From the NCBI GenBank assembly GCA_026396415.1, contig JAPLWX010000020.1, positions 1-52,644 of the forward strand: DNA of 52,644 bases. The letters run 5' to 3'. The notes below the pieces were generated by a model. The model saw only the letters and a list, made by a program, of their open reading frames with translations. It made no database searches and was not told the DNA's origin. A program made the translations under genes and the position numbers. Below are positions 36,733-47,000 of this stretch, one piece after another. The first letter of the stretch is position 1; every line of letters starts with the position of its first letter. Source of the DNA: Microcaldota archaeon. Its GTDB lineage: Archaea; Micrarchaeota; Micrarchaeia; Anstonellales; Anstonellaceae.

Positions 36733-36907
36733 CGCGGAGAGGAAAACGCCGAGCGTCAACTGCCGGAGCAGTCCCTCTTTTTGCGCAGCAAAAAGGGGCG
36801 CAATCGCCTGATGCGTCGGGCGATTGCCGTGGCGCGTTTTTGGCACGACAGACAATTGCAAAGCAATTGGATGCGAAGTCGTGCGCAGCACGACAACGGC
36901 GCCAAAA
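36733..36907. repeat. intergenic hairpin cluster (array C), includes a class I junction core at 36772-36830
   Basis: ctgc-cgga-gcag; ctttttgc-gca-gcaaaaag; gcaatcgcc...ggcgattgc; caattgc-aaa-gcaattg; gtcgtgc-gca-gcacgac; outer ttttggc/gccaaaa. Confidence 0.8.
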
Positions 36908-36917
36908 GGCGGCTTTT

Positions 36918-37961
36918 TTACGCCAGGGCGGATAGGAAGCCGCCGATTACCGTCTTGAATATGAAGAAGAAGAAAAGCGCGGCAAACGCGAGCGGGGGCG
37001 CGTATTTCAGCCCGAAGAGGACCTTTCCGCGCGAGATGATGCCCACCAGTATCGCGGTGAAAATGGAGTTGCCGATTATCAGGATGTAGGACAGCTGGTC
37101 GATGAACTTCACGTCGATGTTCATCTTGGGCGCGGGAAGCCCCGCCATGGACGCGCCCGCCCCTGCGCTCCCGCCTCCGAGGCTGCCTTGCACCTTGGAA
37201 AAGACGGTGATGAACTGGGTGGAAATCGCAAGCAGCAGCGGAAGCCCCAGCACAAGGATGAACGCCACGAATACCGCGTAGGTCTTCGCGTTTATCATCA
37301 TCTGGCGCTTCATCTCCTCGGTCTCGCGTATCTCTTCCGCCGACGTTTCAAGCAGGTAGGCAAGCTTCCCGCCCGCCTTCAGCCCGTTCTCGAAAAACAC
37401 CACCACGCGGCGCAATATGGTGCTGTCAATCGTGGCGGTAAGCTCCTTGAGCGCCTCGGAAAACGACTCGTTGCCCATGGAAATGGACGACACGTATATT
37501 ATCTCGGTCTGCAATGGCCCGAACTCCGGGCGCGCGGACGACTGGAACGCGGCATAGGGCGTCATGCCCGAGCGCAGGTTCGCCGAAACCATGAGAAGGA
37601 AGTCCGGCAATATGGCATCCACGCGCTGCGCGCGCTCGTTTATCAGGTAGTACAGGTGCATGTAGATGAGAAGCGACGCGGCAAGCGAAAAGGCAAGCCC
37701 GAAGGCGAAGCTCACAAACAGCCGCATGGTGAACGACGTGTCGGCAAGCAGGCCGAAATCCTTGAGGTCAAGGTATGGGAAGAGCGAGAACGGGATAAGC
37801 ACCCCCACCATGCCGAAGAGAAGGACGGTCAGGAGGCGCGAGCCGAACCAGACATTGGGGTTGGATTCTATGCCCGCGTATCCCAGCAGCTTGCCTAGCC
37901 TGTCCTTCCCGCGTTCCTTGAAGAACGGGGAGAAGCGCTTGTCAATCGTGTATTTCACCAT
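36918..37961 (-). CDS. TadC/T2SF-type membrane protein of a T4P-like system
   Basis: LPDFLLMVSANLRSGMTPYAAFQSSARPEFGPLQTEI, multiple TM; directly after a second T2SF gene. Confidence 0.85.
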   Translation of the reverse strand: MVKYTIDKRFSPFFKERGKDRLGKLLGYAGIESNPNVWFGSRLLTVLLFGMVGVLIPFSLFPYLDLKDFGLLADTSFTMRLFVSFAFGLAFSLAASLLIYMHLYYLINERAQRVDAILPDFLLMVSANLRSGMTPYAAFQSSARPEFGPLQTEIIYVSSISMGNESFSEALKELTATIDSTILRRVVVFFENGLKAGGKLAYLLETSAEEIRETEEMKRQMMINAKTYAVFVAFILVLGLPLLLAISTQFITVFSKVQGSLGGGSAGAGASMAGLPAPKMNIDVKFIDQLSYILIIGNSIFTAILVGIISRGKVLFGLKYAPPLAFAALFFFFIFKTVIGGFLSALA

Positions 37962-37974
37962 GCCAATCACTTGC

Positions 37975-38871
37975 CTAGCTGAAGAAATTCGGGCGCTTTG
38001 TATAAACATATGCGACGATGCCGGCCTGCGCAAAGAAACTTATCACCACTACGGCAAGCAGCACTTCCGAGCTGATGCCGAACATCCCGAACACCGAGAA
38101 TATCACAAGGACCGTGGTTCCGATGGTGGGCAGGACAGCGGAGAGCAGCATGAATATGAGGATGATGAAGTTGAGCTCCGCATTGAATGACTTTGATATC
38201 GAGAACTGGTAGTCCACCAGCACCTTGACCACGCTTTTGAGGGTGGCGGTGAGGTTGGCGCCTGAGCGTATTGCTGTGACCAGCTGCCAGGAGATTTTCT
38301 TGAGGTACTCGGACTGCGTGCGGATTGCCATGAGCTCAAGCTCATGCAGAAGCGGGTTTCCGCCCTTCACGTTGGTGGCGACGCGCTTGAATTCCATGCT
38401 GACATAGCCGTAGTTCGCGGTGCCGATGTTCTCGATCACGGTGAAAAGGGGGATGCCCGACGAGATTTGGATGAGCATGTCGCGCATGGCGAAGATCAGC
38501 TCCCTGTCAATGGTGGTGCCTATTGACTTGCCTATCATTTTCGGGTAGAAAAGGTAGAAGATGGTCGCGATGAGGAAAGTGAGGAAGCCGATAAGCAGGG
38601 GAAGCACTATCCTGAGCGGCGCCGGGATGGCGGAGACGGACAGCATGAGAATCCCGAGGAAAAGCAAGACCAGAACCCCCCAGGCAAGCGCGGAGAGCAC
38701 GGCGGCGGAGCAGTAGTGCTCCGCAGGGAACTCCACCCCTATGTTCCTCAGGTCGTAGCGCACATTGGGATAAAACGAGATTATCCGCACGCCTATGGCA
38801 TGGAAGCGCACGCCCATGGACTGCGCCTGGGCAAGGGAGAAGAACATGAACGGGATGCGCGTGATTGCCAT
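37975..38871 (-). CDS. TadC/T2SF-type membrane protein of a T4P-like system
   Basis: MRDMLIQISSGIPLFTVIENIGTANYGYVSMEFKRVATNVKGGNPLLHELELMA. Confidence 0.85.
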   Translation of the reverse strand: MAITRIPFMFFSLAQAQSMGVRFHAIGVRIISFYPNVRYDLRNIGVEFPAEHYCSAAVLSALAWGVLVLLFLGILMLSVSAIPAPLRIVLPLLIGFLTFLIATIFYLFYPKMIGKSIGTTIDRELIFAMRDMLIQISSGIPLFTVIENIGTANYGYVSMEFKRVATNVKGGNPLLHELELMAIRTQSEYLKKISWQLVTAIRSGANLTATLKSVVKVLVDYQFSISKSFNAELNFIILIFMLLSAVLPTIGTTVLVIFSVFGMFGISSEVLLAVVVISFFAQAGIVAYVYTKRPNFFS

Positions 38872-38882
38872 TTGGTTGCCTC
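38864..38882 (-). repeat. 19-bp direct repeat copy 1 (contains the tadC start codon)
   Basis: attgccatttggttgcctc, identical to 38973-38991. Confidence 0.9.
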
Positions 38883-38922
38883 GGTTCTGCGCGGGCGCGA
38901 TTGCGTCGCCGGCGCGTGATTG

Positions 38923-38972
38923 CAGTGGAATTTCTAAATTCCACTGCTGAAAAATTTCATCGGAAATTTTTC
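38923..38972. repeat. two tandem hairpins (array F)
   Basis: cagtggaattt-ct-aaattccactg and gaaaaattt-catcgg-aaatttttc. Confidence 0.75.
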
Positions 38973-38991
38973 ATTGCCATTTGGTTGCCTC
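38973..38991 (-). repeat. 19-bp direct repeat copy 2
   Basis: attgccatttggttgcctc, 109 nt from copy 1. Confidence 0.9.
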
Positions 38992-39090
38992 TGAAATGGT
39001 GGATGAAGGATTATTTTTTCCTTGAATGGAAGATTATTTTTCCTTGGGAGCTTGTTTTTTCTCTATTGCTGGAATGCCGCCCGGCGCCGG

Positions 39091-40827
39091 CTACTGCTGC
39101 TTTTTCCTCGACATGTCGCTCTTCGCGATTTCGAGTATCTCGTTCGGCTTGCTGTAGTAAAGCGCCATTATCCTGCCCACGCTCTCGATGTCGTTCATCT
39201 TGTTCTTTATGAGCCACTTGATGATGATGGCGCGGTTGGAGATGTCCTGGTAAATCTCGTCCTTTGTCATTCCCGTGTGCAGGTTGATTTCCTTGAGGTA
39301 CTTGTTCGGCTCGCCCACCATGTCAAAGCTGTCGGTGCGCGGGCGCCAGCGGTAGATGGAGTTGGTGGTGAGGTCGGCCTCGCTCTGCCCGCCCACAAGC
39401 TCGGCGATTTCAAGAGTGCGCCGGATGTTCCGCCTGCGGTCGCGGTACTGCACCACAAGGAGGTGCACTGCGTCAAGGTCGGAGGGAGGGAGGTTGATGG
39501 GCGGGGAGGTGAGCCTGCGCAGCGCCTGCATCGCGGTGTCCGCGTGCAGCGTGGAAATCACCGAGTGGCCCGTGTGCATCGCCTCGAAAAGCACCTCCGC
39601 CTCGGACTGGCGCCTCATTTCGCCCAGCACTATCCTGTCCGGCCTCATGCGCAGCGCCGTGACCATCAAATCCAGCATCGTCACCTCGCCCAGCCCTTCG
39701 GCGTTCGCATTGCGCGTGAGCAGCGGCACCCAGTTCCACTGGTAGGCGGGAAGCACGATTTCGCGCGTGTCCTCGATTGTCACGATGCGCTGGTTTGTGG
39801 GGATGAATGCCGCAAGCGCGTTGAGCGCGGTTGTCTTTCCCGACGCCGTGCCCCCTGCGATGATGATGTTCATCTCGTAGTGGATTGCCTGCCAGAGCAT
39901 GCCTGCCATCTCGGGCGTCATGGAATAGCCCGGGTCGCCGACAAGGTTGCCGACAGTCCAGGGGTTGCGGGCGAACCTGCGGATGGTGATGGTATTGCCG
40001 TGCGCGGATATCGGGGAAAGCGTGGCGCAGACACGGTCGCCGCTCTCGTAGCGCGCATCCAGTATGGGCGTGAGCGTGGCTATCTGCCTTCCCGCGCGCC
40101 TGCCTATCTGGCTTGCGAAGTTGAAGATGGACTCCTCGTCGGGCATGTACAGGTTGGACTTGAGCCAGCCGAATTTCCTGTGGTACACGCCCACCGGGGA
40201 CTTGGCGTTGTTGATGATGATTTCCTCCAGCCAGTCGTCCTGGTCCAATAGCTCGATTTCGCCAAGGCCGAACAGCTTGTGCAATAGCACGCCGACCAGC
40301 AGGTCCTCGGTCTCCTTGCCGAACGAGAACTGGGAGATGTAGGTCTTTATCTGGCCCTGGAAATCCTTCCTCACCTTTGCCGCCTTTTCCACATCGGAGA
40401 CGTCAAGCTGCGCGTTTACCGGCATCTGGCGGAGCATCTCGTCGCGGATGAGGTCGAGGAAAATCTTTGTCGCGGTGCCGAATTCCACCAGCGTGATGGT
40501 ATAGAATTTTTCCTTTTCGGTGTCGGAAACCACCACGCTTGCGGGCACGCCGTCGGCCACGAACGTGTAGCTGGAGATTATCTTGCCCTTGCTTGCGCCG
40601 TCATCGGGCGAAGGCGGCTCCATGGGAAGGAGGCGGAACTGCACTTTGGGCTTTTCGGAAATGTTGAGGGAGTAGATGAGGTCGACCACGCCGCCCTTTT
40701 CAAGCACGGAGCATATCGCCTCCACTTTCTGGGGCGGGATCCCCACCTCCTTTGCAACGCGCTCGACGTCCAGCACCTTGTGCTTCTGGACAAGCGAAAC
40801 AATCAGGTCGGCCTTTGTTTCAATCAT
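39091..40827 (-). CDS. TadA/VirB11-type secretion ATPase
   Basis: IIAGGTASGKTTALNALAAFIPTNQRIVTIEDTREIVLP; MRPDRIVLGEMR; TGHSVISTLHADTA. Start set at MIETKADLIV. Confidence 0.95.
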   Translation of the reverse strand: MIETKADLIVSLVQKHKVLDVERVAKEVGIPPQKVEAICSVLEKGGVVDLIYSLNISEKPKVQFRLLPMEPPSPDDGASKGKIISSYTFVADGVPASVVVSDTEKEKFYTITLVEFGTATKIFLDLIRDEMLRQMPVNAQLDVSDVEKAAKVRKDFQGQIKTYISQFSFGKETEDLLVGVLLHKLFGLGEIELLDQDDWLEEIIINNAKSPVGVYHRKFGWLKSNLYMPDEESIFNFASQIGRRAGRQIATLTPILDARYESGDRVCATLSPISAHGNTITIRRFARNPWTVGNLVGDPGYSMTPEMAGMLWQAIHYEMNIIIAGGTASGKTTALNALAAFIPTNQRIVTIEDTREIVLPAYQWNWVPLLTRNANAEGLGEVTMLDLMVTALRMRPDRIVLGEMRRQSEAEVLFEAMHTGHSVISTLHADTAMQALRRLTSPPINLPPSDLDAVHLLVVQYRDRRRNIRRTLEIAELVGGQSEADLTTNSIYRWRPRTDSFDMVGEPNKYLKEINLHTGMTKDEIYQDISNRAIIIKWLIKNKMNDIESVGRIMALYYSKPNEILEIAKSDMSRKKQQ

Positions 40828-40907
40828 GAAAACAACAACTCGCCTTAATTTAATAAATGCTTCATCTTCGGGGGCGGCATTGCTTTGCGGCATCGGCAGG
40901 GTGTTTG

Positions 40908-40932
40908 GGCGGCTACGGCTGCGAGAGCGGCA
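40908..40932 (-). pseudogene. possible remnant of the giant gene 3' end (PLSQP*)
   Basis: ggcggctacggctgcgagagcggca matches 41018-41042 at 23 of 25 positions. Confidence 0.5.
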
Positions 40933-41022
40933 TTACGGCATCGGCAGGGGTTTGGGCGGTATCAAAGAACGAAGCTCTTTGACTATGCGTTTTGCCGAGG
41001 CAAAATGCACATGGGCTGGCGG

Positions 41023-44000
41023 CTACTTCTGCGAGAGCGGCAGCGGCTGGCTTGATGCCAGGGCATTGTCATCGTAAAGCGCGAGGATTTCCGCATCGGT
41101 CAGGGCGCGGCTGAACACGCGCACCTCGTCAATCCTGCCGGAGAAGGGCTCGCTGATATAGTCGGGCCCGTTGCCGATTGCAAAGTTGCTGAGGCTCGTG
41201 ATCGGGGTCCCGAGGCTGGCGCTGCTGCCGGCCTGCGCCCCGTTGATGTAAAGCCTTGCCACGCCGCCCTGCCTTGTTGCCGCGACATGGTACCATTCAT
41301 TGTCCTGGATGGAGCCCTCGGGAGATGTCGCATAGCCTTGTATGAGGAGGCCCAGGTAGTGATGGTCGACGAAGAATTCCGTGCCATTGGCATTGCGTAT
41401 GCTGTCATAGTTGCCCATTATGTAGTTGTTAGCGGATGCGCCAGTCGTATTTATCCATGCCGAGAGCGTGAAGTCCCCTGTTCCGCTGAGAAGCGCCGAG
41501 GGCAGCATTATCTTGTCCGTTGTCCTGCCGCCGGTGTTGAATTCGTATGCCCCCCCCACTTTCCCATCAGGCACCCAGGCTGCGCCGGTCTTGGTGCCTG
41601 CGCCCAGGAAGCGGGAATAATCCACAATCATGCCGCGCTCGTCCGAGCTCACGTTGACGTCGAAAGGCATGGAGAGCATGGTCTCGGGCAGGAGCGCCCT
41701 TATCCTCAGGCCGGCATTGTATGCCGCGGTGAGGTTCTGCGCCGCAGCGCCGGAATAGGTGAACGCGAGGTTCATGCTGCACTGCTGCTGGAACCAGCCA
41801 TTGTAGTGGCCCAGGACATCCGCCGGCGTGAGCGAGCGCTTGTAGAAGCGCACCTCGCCAAGCTCGCCTGCAAATCCGCTCGCCCCGGGGCTGCCGATGT
41901 AGAACGCCCCGCTGCTTTCCAGGCTTCCAAGCGAAAAGCCGGCTGGCTGCTGGTAGAGCACGCCGTCCAGGTATACCGAGTAGTTGCCGGTGCGGTCAAC
42001 CGAGAGCGCGACCTGGTGCCAATCGCAGTCGGCAAGCGAAACCGCGGGCAAAATCGAGGCGGCGCTCCCATCGCTGGCGCCCTTGCTGCTTGAGCTGTAC
42101 ATCCCCATGGTGAGCGTGTTGTCCGTGCCCACGGCCCAGTTGATGCCCTGCGGCTTGCCATCGACAGTGGACATCTGCGAGAACAGCACGCCCCCCGGCT
42201 GGATTGCATCTGCGCGCACCCAGGCAAGCATGGAGAAGTCGCTTGCCTGCGTGACGGATACATCGTCTATGTTGTATGGCACGCCGGATATGGGGTAGAA
42301 TCGGAGCTGCATCCTGGCGTTCGGAAGAGTCTTGAATACGTTCACCACCTGGCGCCACGCCGTGTCCGTGGCGGCAGGCTCTATTATTCCGCCATCCGCC
42401 CCCCCGGTGGCATTGGCGTACAGCCATTGCCCGCTTGCCGAGAGGTAGGCATTGTTGATGGTGTCGTAAAGCGCATAGCGCGCAAGCGGGGTGCCCGTGG
42501 TCCCGACGCGCGCCCAGAACGAAAGCACGTACTTCGCATCGCCCGCAAGCGGGCCCATGAGCGCCGAGTTGTATGCATATGAGCCCTCTGCGCCGCTCAC
42601 CGATGCGGATGATGCACCTGAATGGTATGTGCCGGCCGAGCGCGCGAAGCCGACTCCGCCCGCCTTGGCCCAGCCGCTGAACTGCATATCGCCGGTGACA
42701 TTCAGGCTTATGCAGTAGTAGTCGCTGCTGCCCGAAAGCAGAGCGCAGGAATATGGCGATTCGCAGCCGCCCGGGCGGGAGGCGCTGCATTTGGCGTAGG
42801 GCGCGTAGTGGTCGACGCACTGCCCATAGTCCGAGAGGATGGTGTGGTTGGCCCCGTAGCTTGAAACGCCTATGCTTTCCCTGTTCAGCGTGTCGCAGAA
42901 CCCTGCTGCACATTCCGAGTCACTGAGGCAGGCGGCGCCAATCGGGCTGAGCGCGGGCTTGGGCGGTGCGCACACCAGGCTGTTTGTGCCAAGCGAGTCC
43001 TGGCAGCTTCCGGAGCAGCACTCGACGTCCAGGGCGCAGCTTGCATTCTGGGGCACGCATGACTTGCACAATCCTGCGCTGCACAAGCCAGAGGCAGCGC
43101 CCTGCGCAGCGCAGCATTGGCTGTTGGATGCGCAGGAAGCCGAGCTGTTTATCGGTATGCAGGCGGAACAGGCGCCATCCGCGCAAAATGAGCAGCCGGA
43201 CGGGCATTGCGATGAAAGATTGCAGGACTGGCCGCATGACAGTGCGTCCACGCATACTTTCACGCTTGAGTTCTCCAGGCTGGGCCTGCACAGGCCCGAA
43301 AGGCAGTCTGCGCCGGAAGAGCAGTTGAGCATGGGGCTTGCAATCAGGCAGGTCCCTGCGGGGGAGGTTGAGCTGCTGTATTTGCAAGCCATGCCTGAGC
43401 AGCACTTCTGCGCGGGCGAGCAGGCGGCCCTGCTGCAGCTTGTCCCTATCGCCGGGAGTGTGAATGCCGAGGACTCGTTCGGGGCTGAGCATGCCCCGTA
43501 CCTGTCGCATGCGCGGACCTGCATTTTTATCTGCATGCCCTCGGTGCAGCCTTCTGGAAGAAGCTCGCAGCTGAAAGAAGTGGAGCTGTGCCAGAAGCCC
43601 GTTATGGGCGTGTTGGAGGCAAGCCACCTGTACTCGATCCTGACGGGGGTGTCAAAGTCCGGGTCAGGGGGCATGTTGGTGGCGACGCAGTTCTGCACGC
43701 ATGTTATTGTCCCGTTGGAAGCAGACAGGCTCAGCACTGGCACTTGGAATGGGACTGCGGGCGGGTGATTGGCCGCGCATATGCCTTCCTTGCAGGTGAG
43801 GTTGGAGCCGGAGCAGCAGTCAGCGGCAGAAGTGCATGTCCTTCCGCCTTCGCTTAGGCAGCCGACACACGCCCCAAAGTCGGAAGAGCCGGTTGCCAGG
43901 TTGCAGAAGCTGTTCCCGCAGCACTCCGAGTTGGAGGCGCAGGTGACTGCGCCGATCGGGAGGCAGGGGCTGCATGCGCCGCCTGTGCAATAAGGCGCCT

Positions 44001-47000
44001 GGGGGGCGCACTCCGTTGCGGACGCGCAGGCCTCCCCGGCAGCTTTCTTTGCAACGCACACTCCGCCGCTGCAGGTTGATGACGGGCAGCATGAAAGCCA
44101 GGGGGAGCCGGGGCATGTTTCGCCGCCGCTGGTGCACACGCCCGCGTTGCAGGCTGCAGTGCCGCAGCTTGAAGACGCCGTGGATGAGCTGCAAGGCTGC
44201 CCCATTGGCAGGCAGTATGCGCTTTCGCATGAAGTGCACGGATAGCAGGTATGGGAGACCTGGTTGCAGCCGGCCTCGCAGTAGGGTGCATCGCCGGCCA
44301 TGCAGTCTTCATCGATATTGCAGGACTTGAGCTCGCATGCCCCGATGGTGTAGTTCTTGGGGGCGGGAGGCGGCAGTATCGCGCAGCGGTCGGCGGTCAT
44401 TGGCGCGTAATCCGCAACCGTGCCGTAGAGCATGCCGCGCGCGTTTGCCGCGTTGTACGGGTACTGCGACGGGTCTGCAAGCGAATCCGAGCCGGCATAG
44501 TAAGTGGTGTTCCAGCCGGGCTTTGCGGACCTGTTGGAGCCGCAGATGGAGACCTCCTTGCCTATTGCCAGGTTGTACCAGCTGTTGCCCTCGTTCTGCC
44601 CGGGAATGGTGGAGTTGTAGAAGTTCTGCCCGTCTTCCTCCTTTGCATAGAAGCCGGCGGTGGCGCCAAACGTGTTCCAGTAAAACGTGTTGCGCGTTGA
44701 GTGCGACAGGCGCAGCAGGTCGCTCGTGTACGAGGAGGACAGGAATGTGTTGCCGTACATCATGTTGCCGGCCGAATTGTCCTCGAAGTAAGCCGATACG
44801 CCGCCTGCGGCGGACGTGAACGTGGAGCCTGCCACCGTAAGCGCTTCGCCTCCGCTCACCCAAAGCCCGTAGCCGCCGCCCGTATTGGTGCCTGATGAGT
44901 TCGAGACGGCGGCATGGGTGGTTGCAAGATAGATGCCTGCGCCGGTCGCGCCGGTGGATGATGATGAGGCTGCAGCACCGTATATGGATGCATATGAGGA
45001 CGCGCCTTCCACTGAAATGCCGTTTTTGCTTGATGATGATGCGGATACGTTTGAGATGGTGGTGCCTATTGCGCCATCGGCAACCGTTATGCCGTTCCCG
45101 TCCCCGGATGATGCCAAGCCGTTTTGCAGCAGCGTATCATCCGTGAATTGGGCAAGGTAAACGGCATCGCTTGCGGCTGTCACATTCATGCCGGATATGT
45201 TGGTGCCTGAAACGCCGTCCAGGTAAATGCCTGTGCCCCCGGATGCCCGCATGCCTTCAATCGCATTGCCGTCCGAGCCGCCCGATGCCTGCAGGCGCAT
45301 GGCAGTGCCGGTGCCCGCAACGATGGTAATGTTGGCGAAGCGGTTGGCAGGGGAGTTGGTGATGAAAAGGGCGGTGCCTGCGCTGGTGGATGCCGTGTCG
45401 CCCGTGAATGAATTGTTGGCGCTTCCGCCCATGAAAATCCCATAGCCGCCGCCTGTTGCGTAGTTGTTGCTGAAGATGTTCGAGCCCGTGCTTGTGATGT
45501 CCATGCCCGTTCCGTTGCCATTGGCAGTCGCCACGTTGTTGGAGATGTTGTTGCAGCCGTAATCAGGCGAGTTGATGGAGATTGCCTTGCCGGCCGCAAC
45601 GGTGATGGCGTTGCCTGAAAGAGAATTGTTCGCGCTTGATGAGAGGTAGATTCCGAAGTAGCCTGCATCCGCGCTTCCCCTTGTGATTGCATTGAATGAT
45701 ATGGAGTTGTTGCTGCTCTGGTCGAGGAATATGCTGTGCCCGGTTGAATTGGAAAGCACATTGCCGGATATTACCGAGGCCTGGCTGGCGGGCTCCAGGT
45801 GGATTCCGTGCCTGCCTGAAAACACCGTGTTGTTTGCGACCAGGGCGCCCGTGGAACTGGCGATGTCCACGCCGTCCATGGAGGCGTTCAGGGTGCCCCC
45901 TATGACCGAGGCGGAGTCCGACTGGTTGATGCAAACCGCATGGCTGGAGGCGGAGGTTGCGTTGGAGCTGATGAGTTGGCTGTTATGGGACGCGGAAAGG
46001 TAAATGCCATAGCCGTACTGCGAGTATGCAAAGTTGTTGGAAAGCGTGCTGTAGTTTGAGCCTATGAGCAGGATGGCGGCTGAATGGGTTGCAAGCGCGG
46101 CATTGCTGCTTGTTATATGGATGGTGCTGTTCTGGATGTTGCTGTTCCTGGATGTGTTGAAGTAGATGCCAAATGCAAAGTTGCTTATGTTGCAGTTCTT
46201 CACCGTAGTGTTGAATTGGGTGGAGTAGACGCCGTAGGTGCCGGTGATGTTCGCACCGAGCAATGCGCCGCCCTGGCAGTCGAATGTGCCGTTGCTTCCC
46301 CCGTTTATGTAAATTCCGTGCCCGCTGCCGCTTGTGTTGATGCTTATTGCGGTGAAGTTGTTCCTGTTCGAGCTGTTCGCCGCGTAAATCCCATAGCCCG
46401 TGGAGCCGTTCACAAGAATCGAGGAGAATGCGGAATCGCTCGTGCTGCTCAGCACGACGCCTGACGAGCTGCCGTTGGCGCCGGCGCTGGTGCCGCCACT
46501 GCCTTTCGCGCCGCCTGTGCCGCCGCGGATGCCGGCTATGTTGTTCGAGGAGAGGCTGTTGGAGCTGGAGGAGATGAGGTAGATGGCAGAGACGCTGCCT
46601 CCAAGGCCGCCATAACCTAAGTTGCAGCCGCCTGTGCCGCCCGCGCCTCCGGTGAGCGTGGAGATGGAGTTGGAGGTGAGATTGATGAAGCTGGATGAGG
46701 ATAAGTAGATGGCTGAAACGGCGCCGCCTGTGCCGCCTGTGCCGCCATTGCCGCCTGTGCCGCCAATGCCTGCAGTGATGTTTGAGATGATATTGGAGGT
46801 GAGGTTGCTGGAGTTGGAGGAGGAGAGGTAGATTGCGGCAGAAGTGCCGCCTGGACTTCCGGCAGCGCCGCTGGAACCGTAGATTCCGGATATGCTGTTG
46901 CCCGTGATGATGGATTTGTTGATGCTTGTCAATGCCAGCCCGGCCGAGATGCTGATTGAAGAGAGATAGATTGGCGCTGATCTGGTGCGGGTGATGTTGA

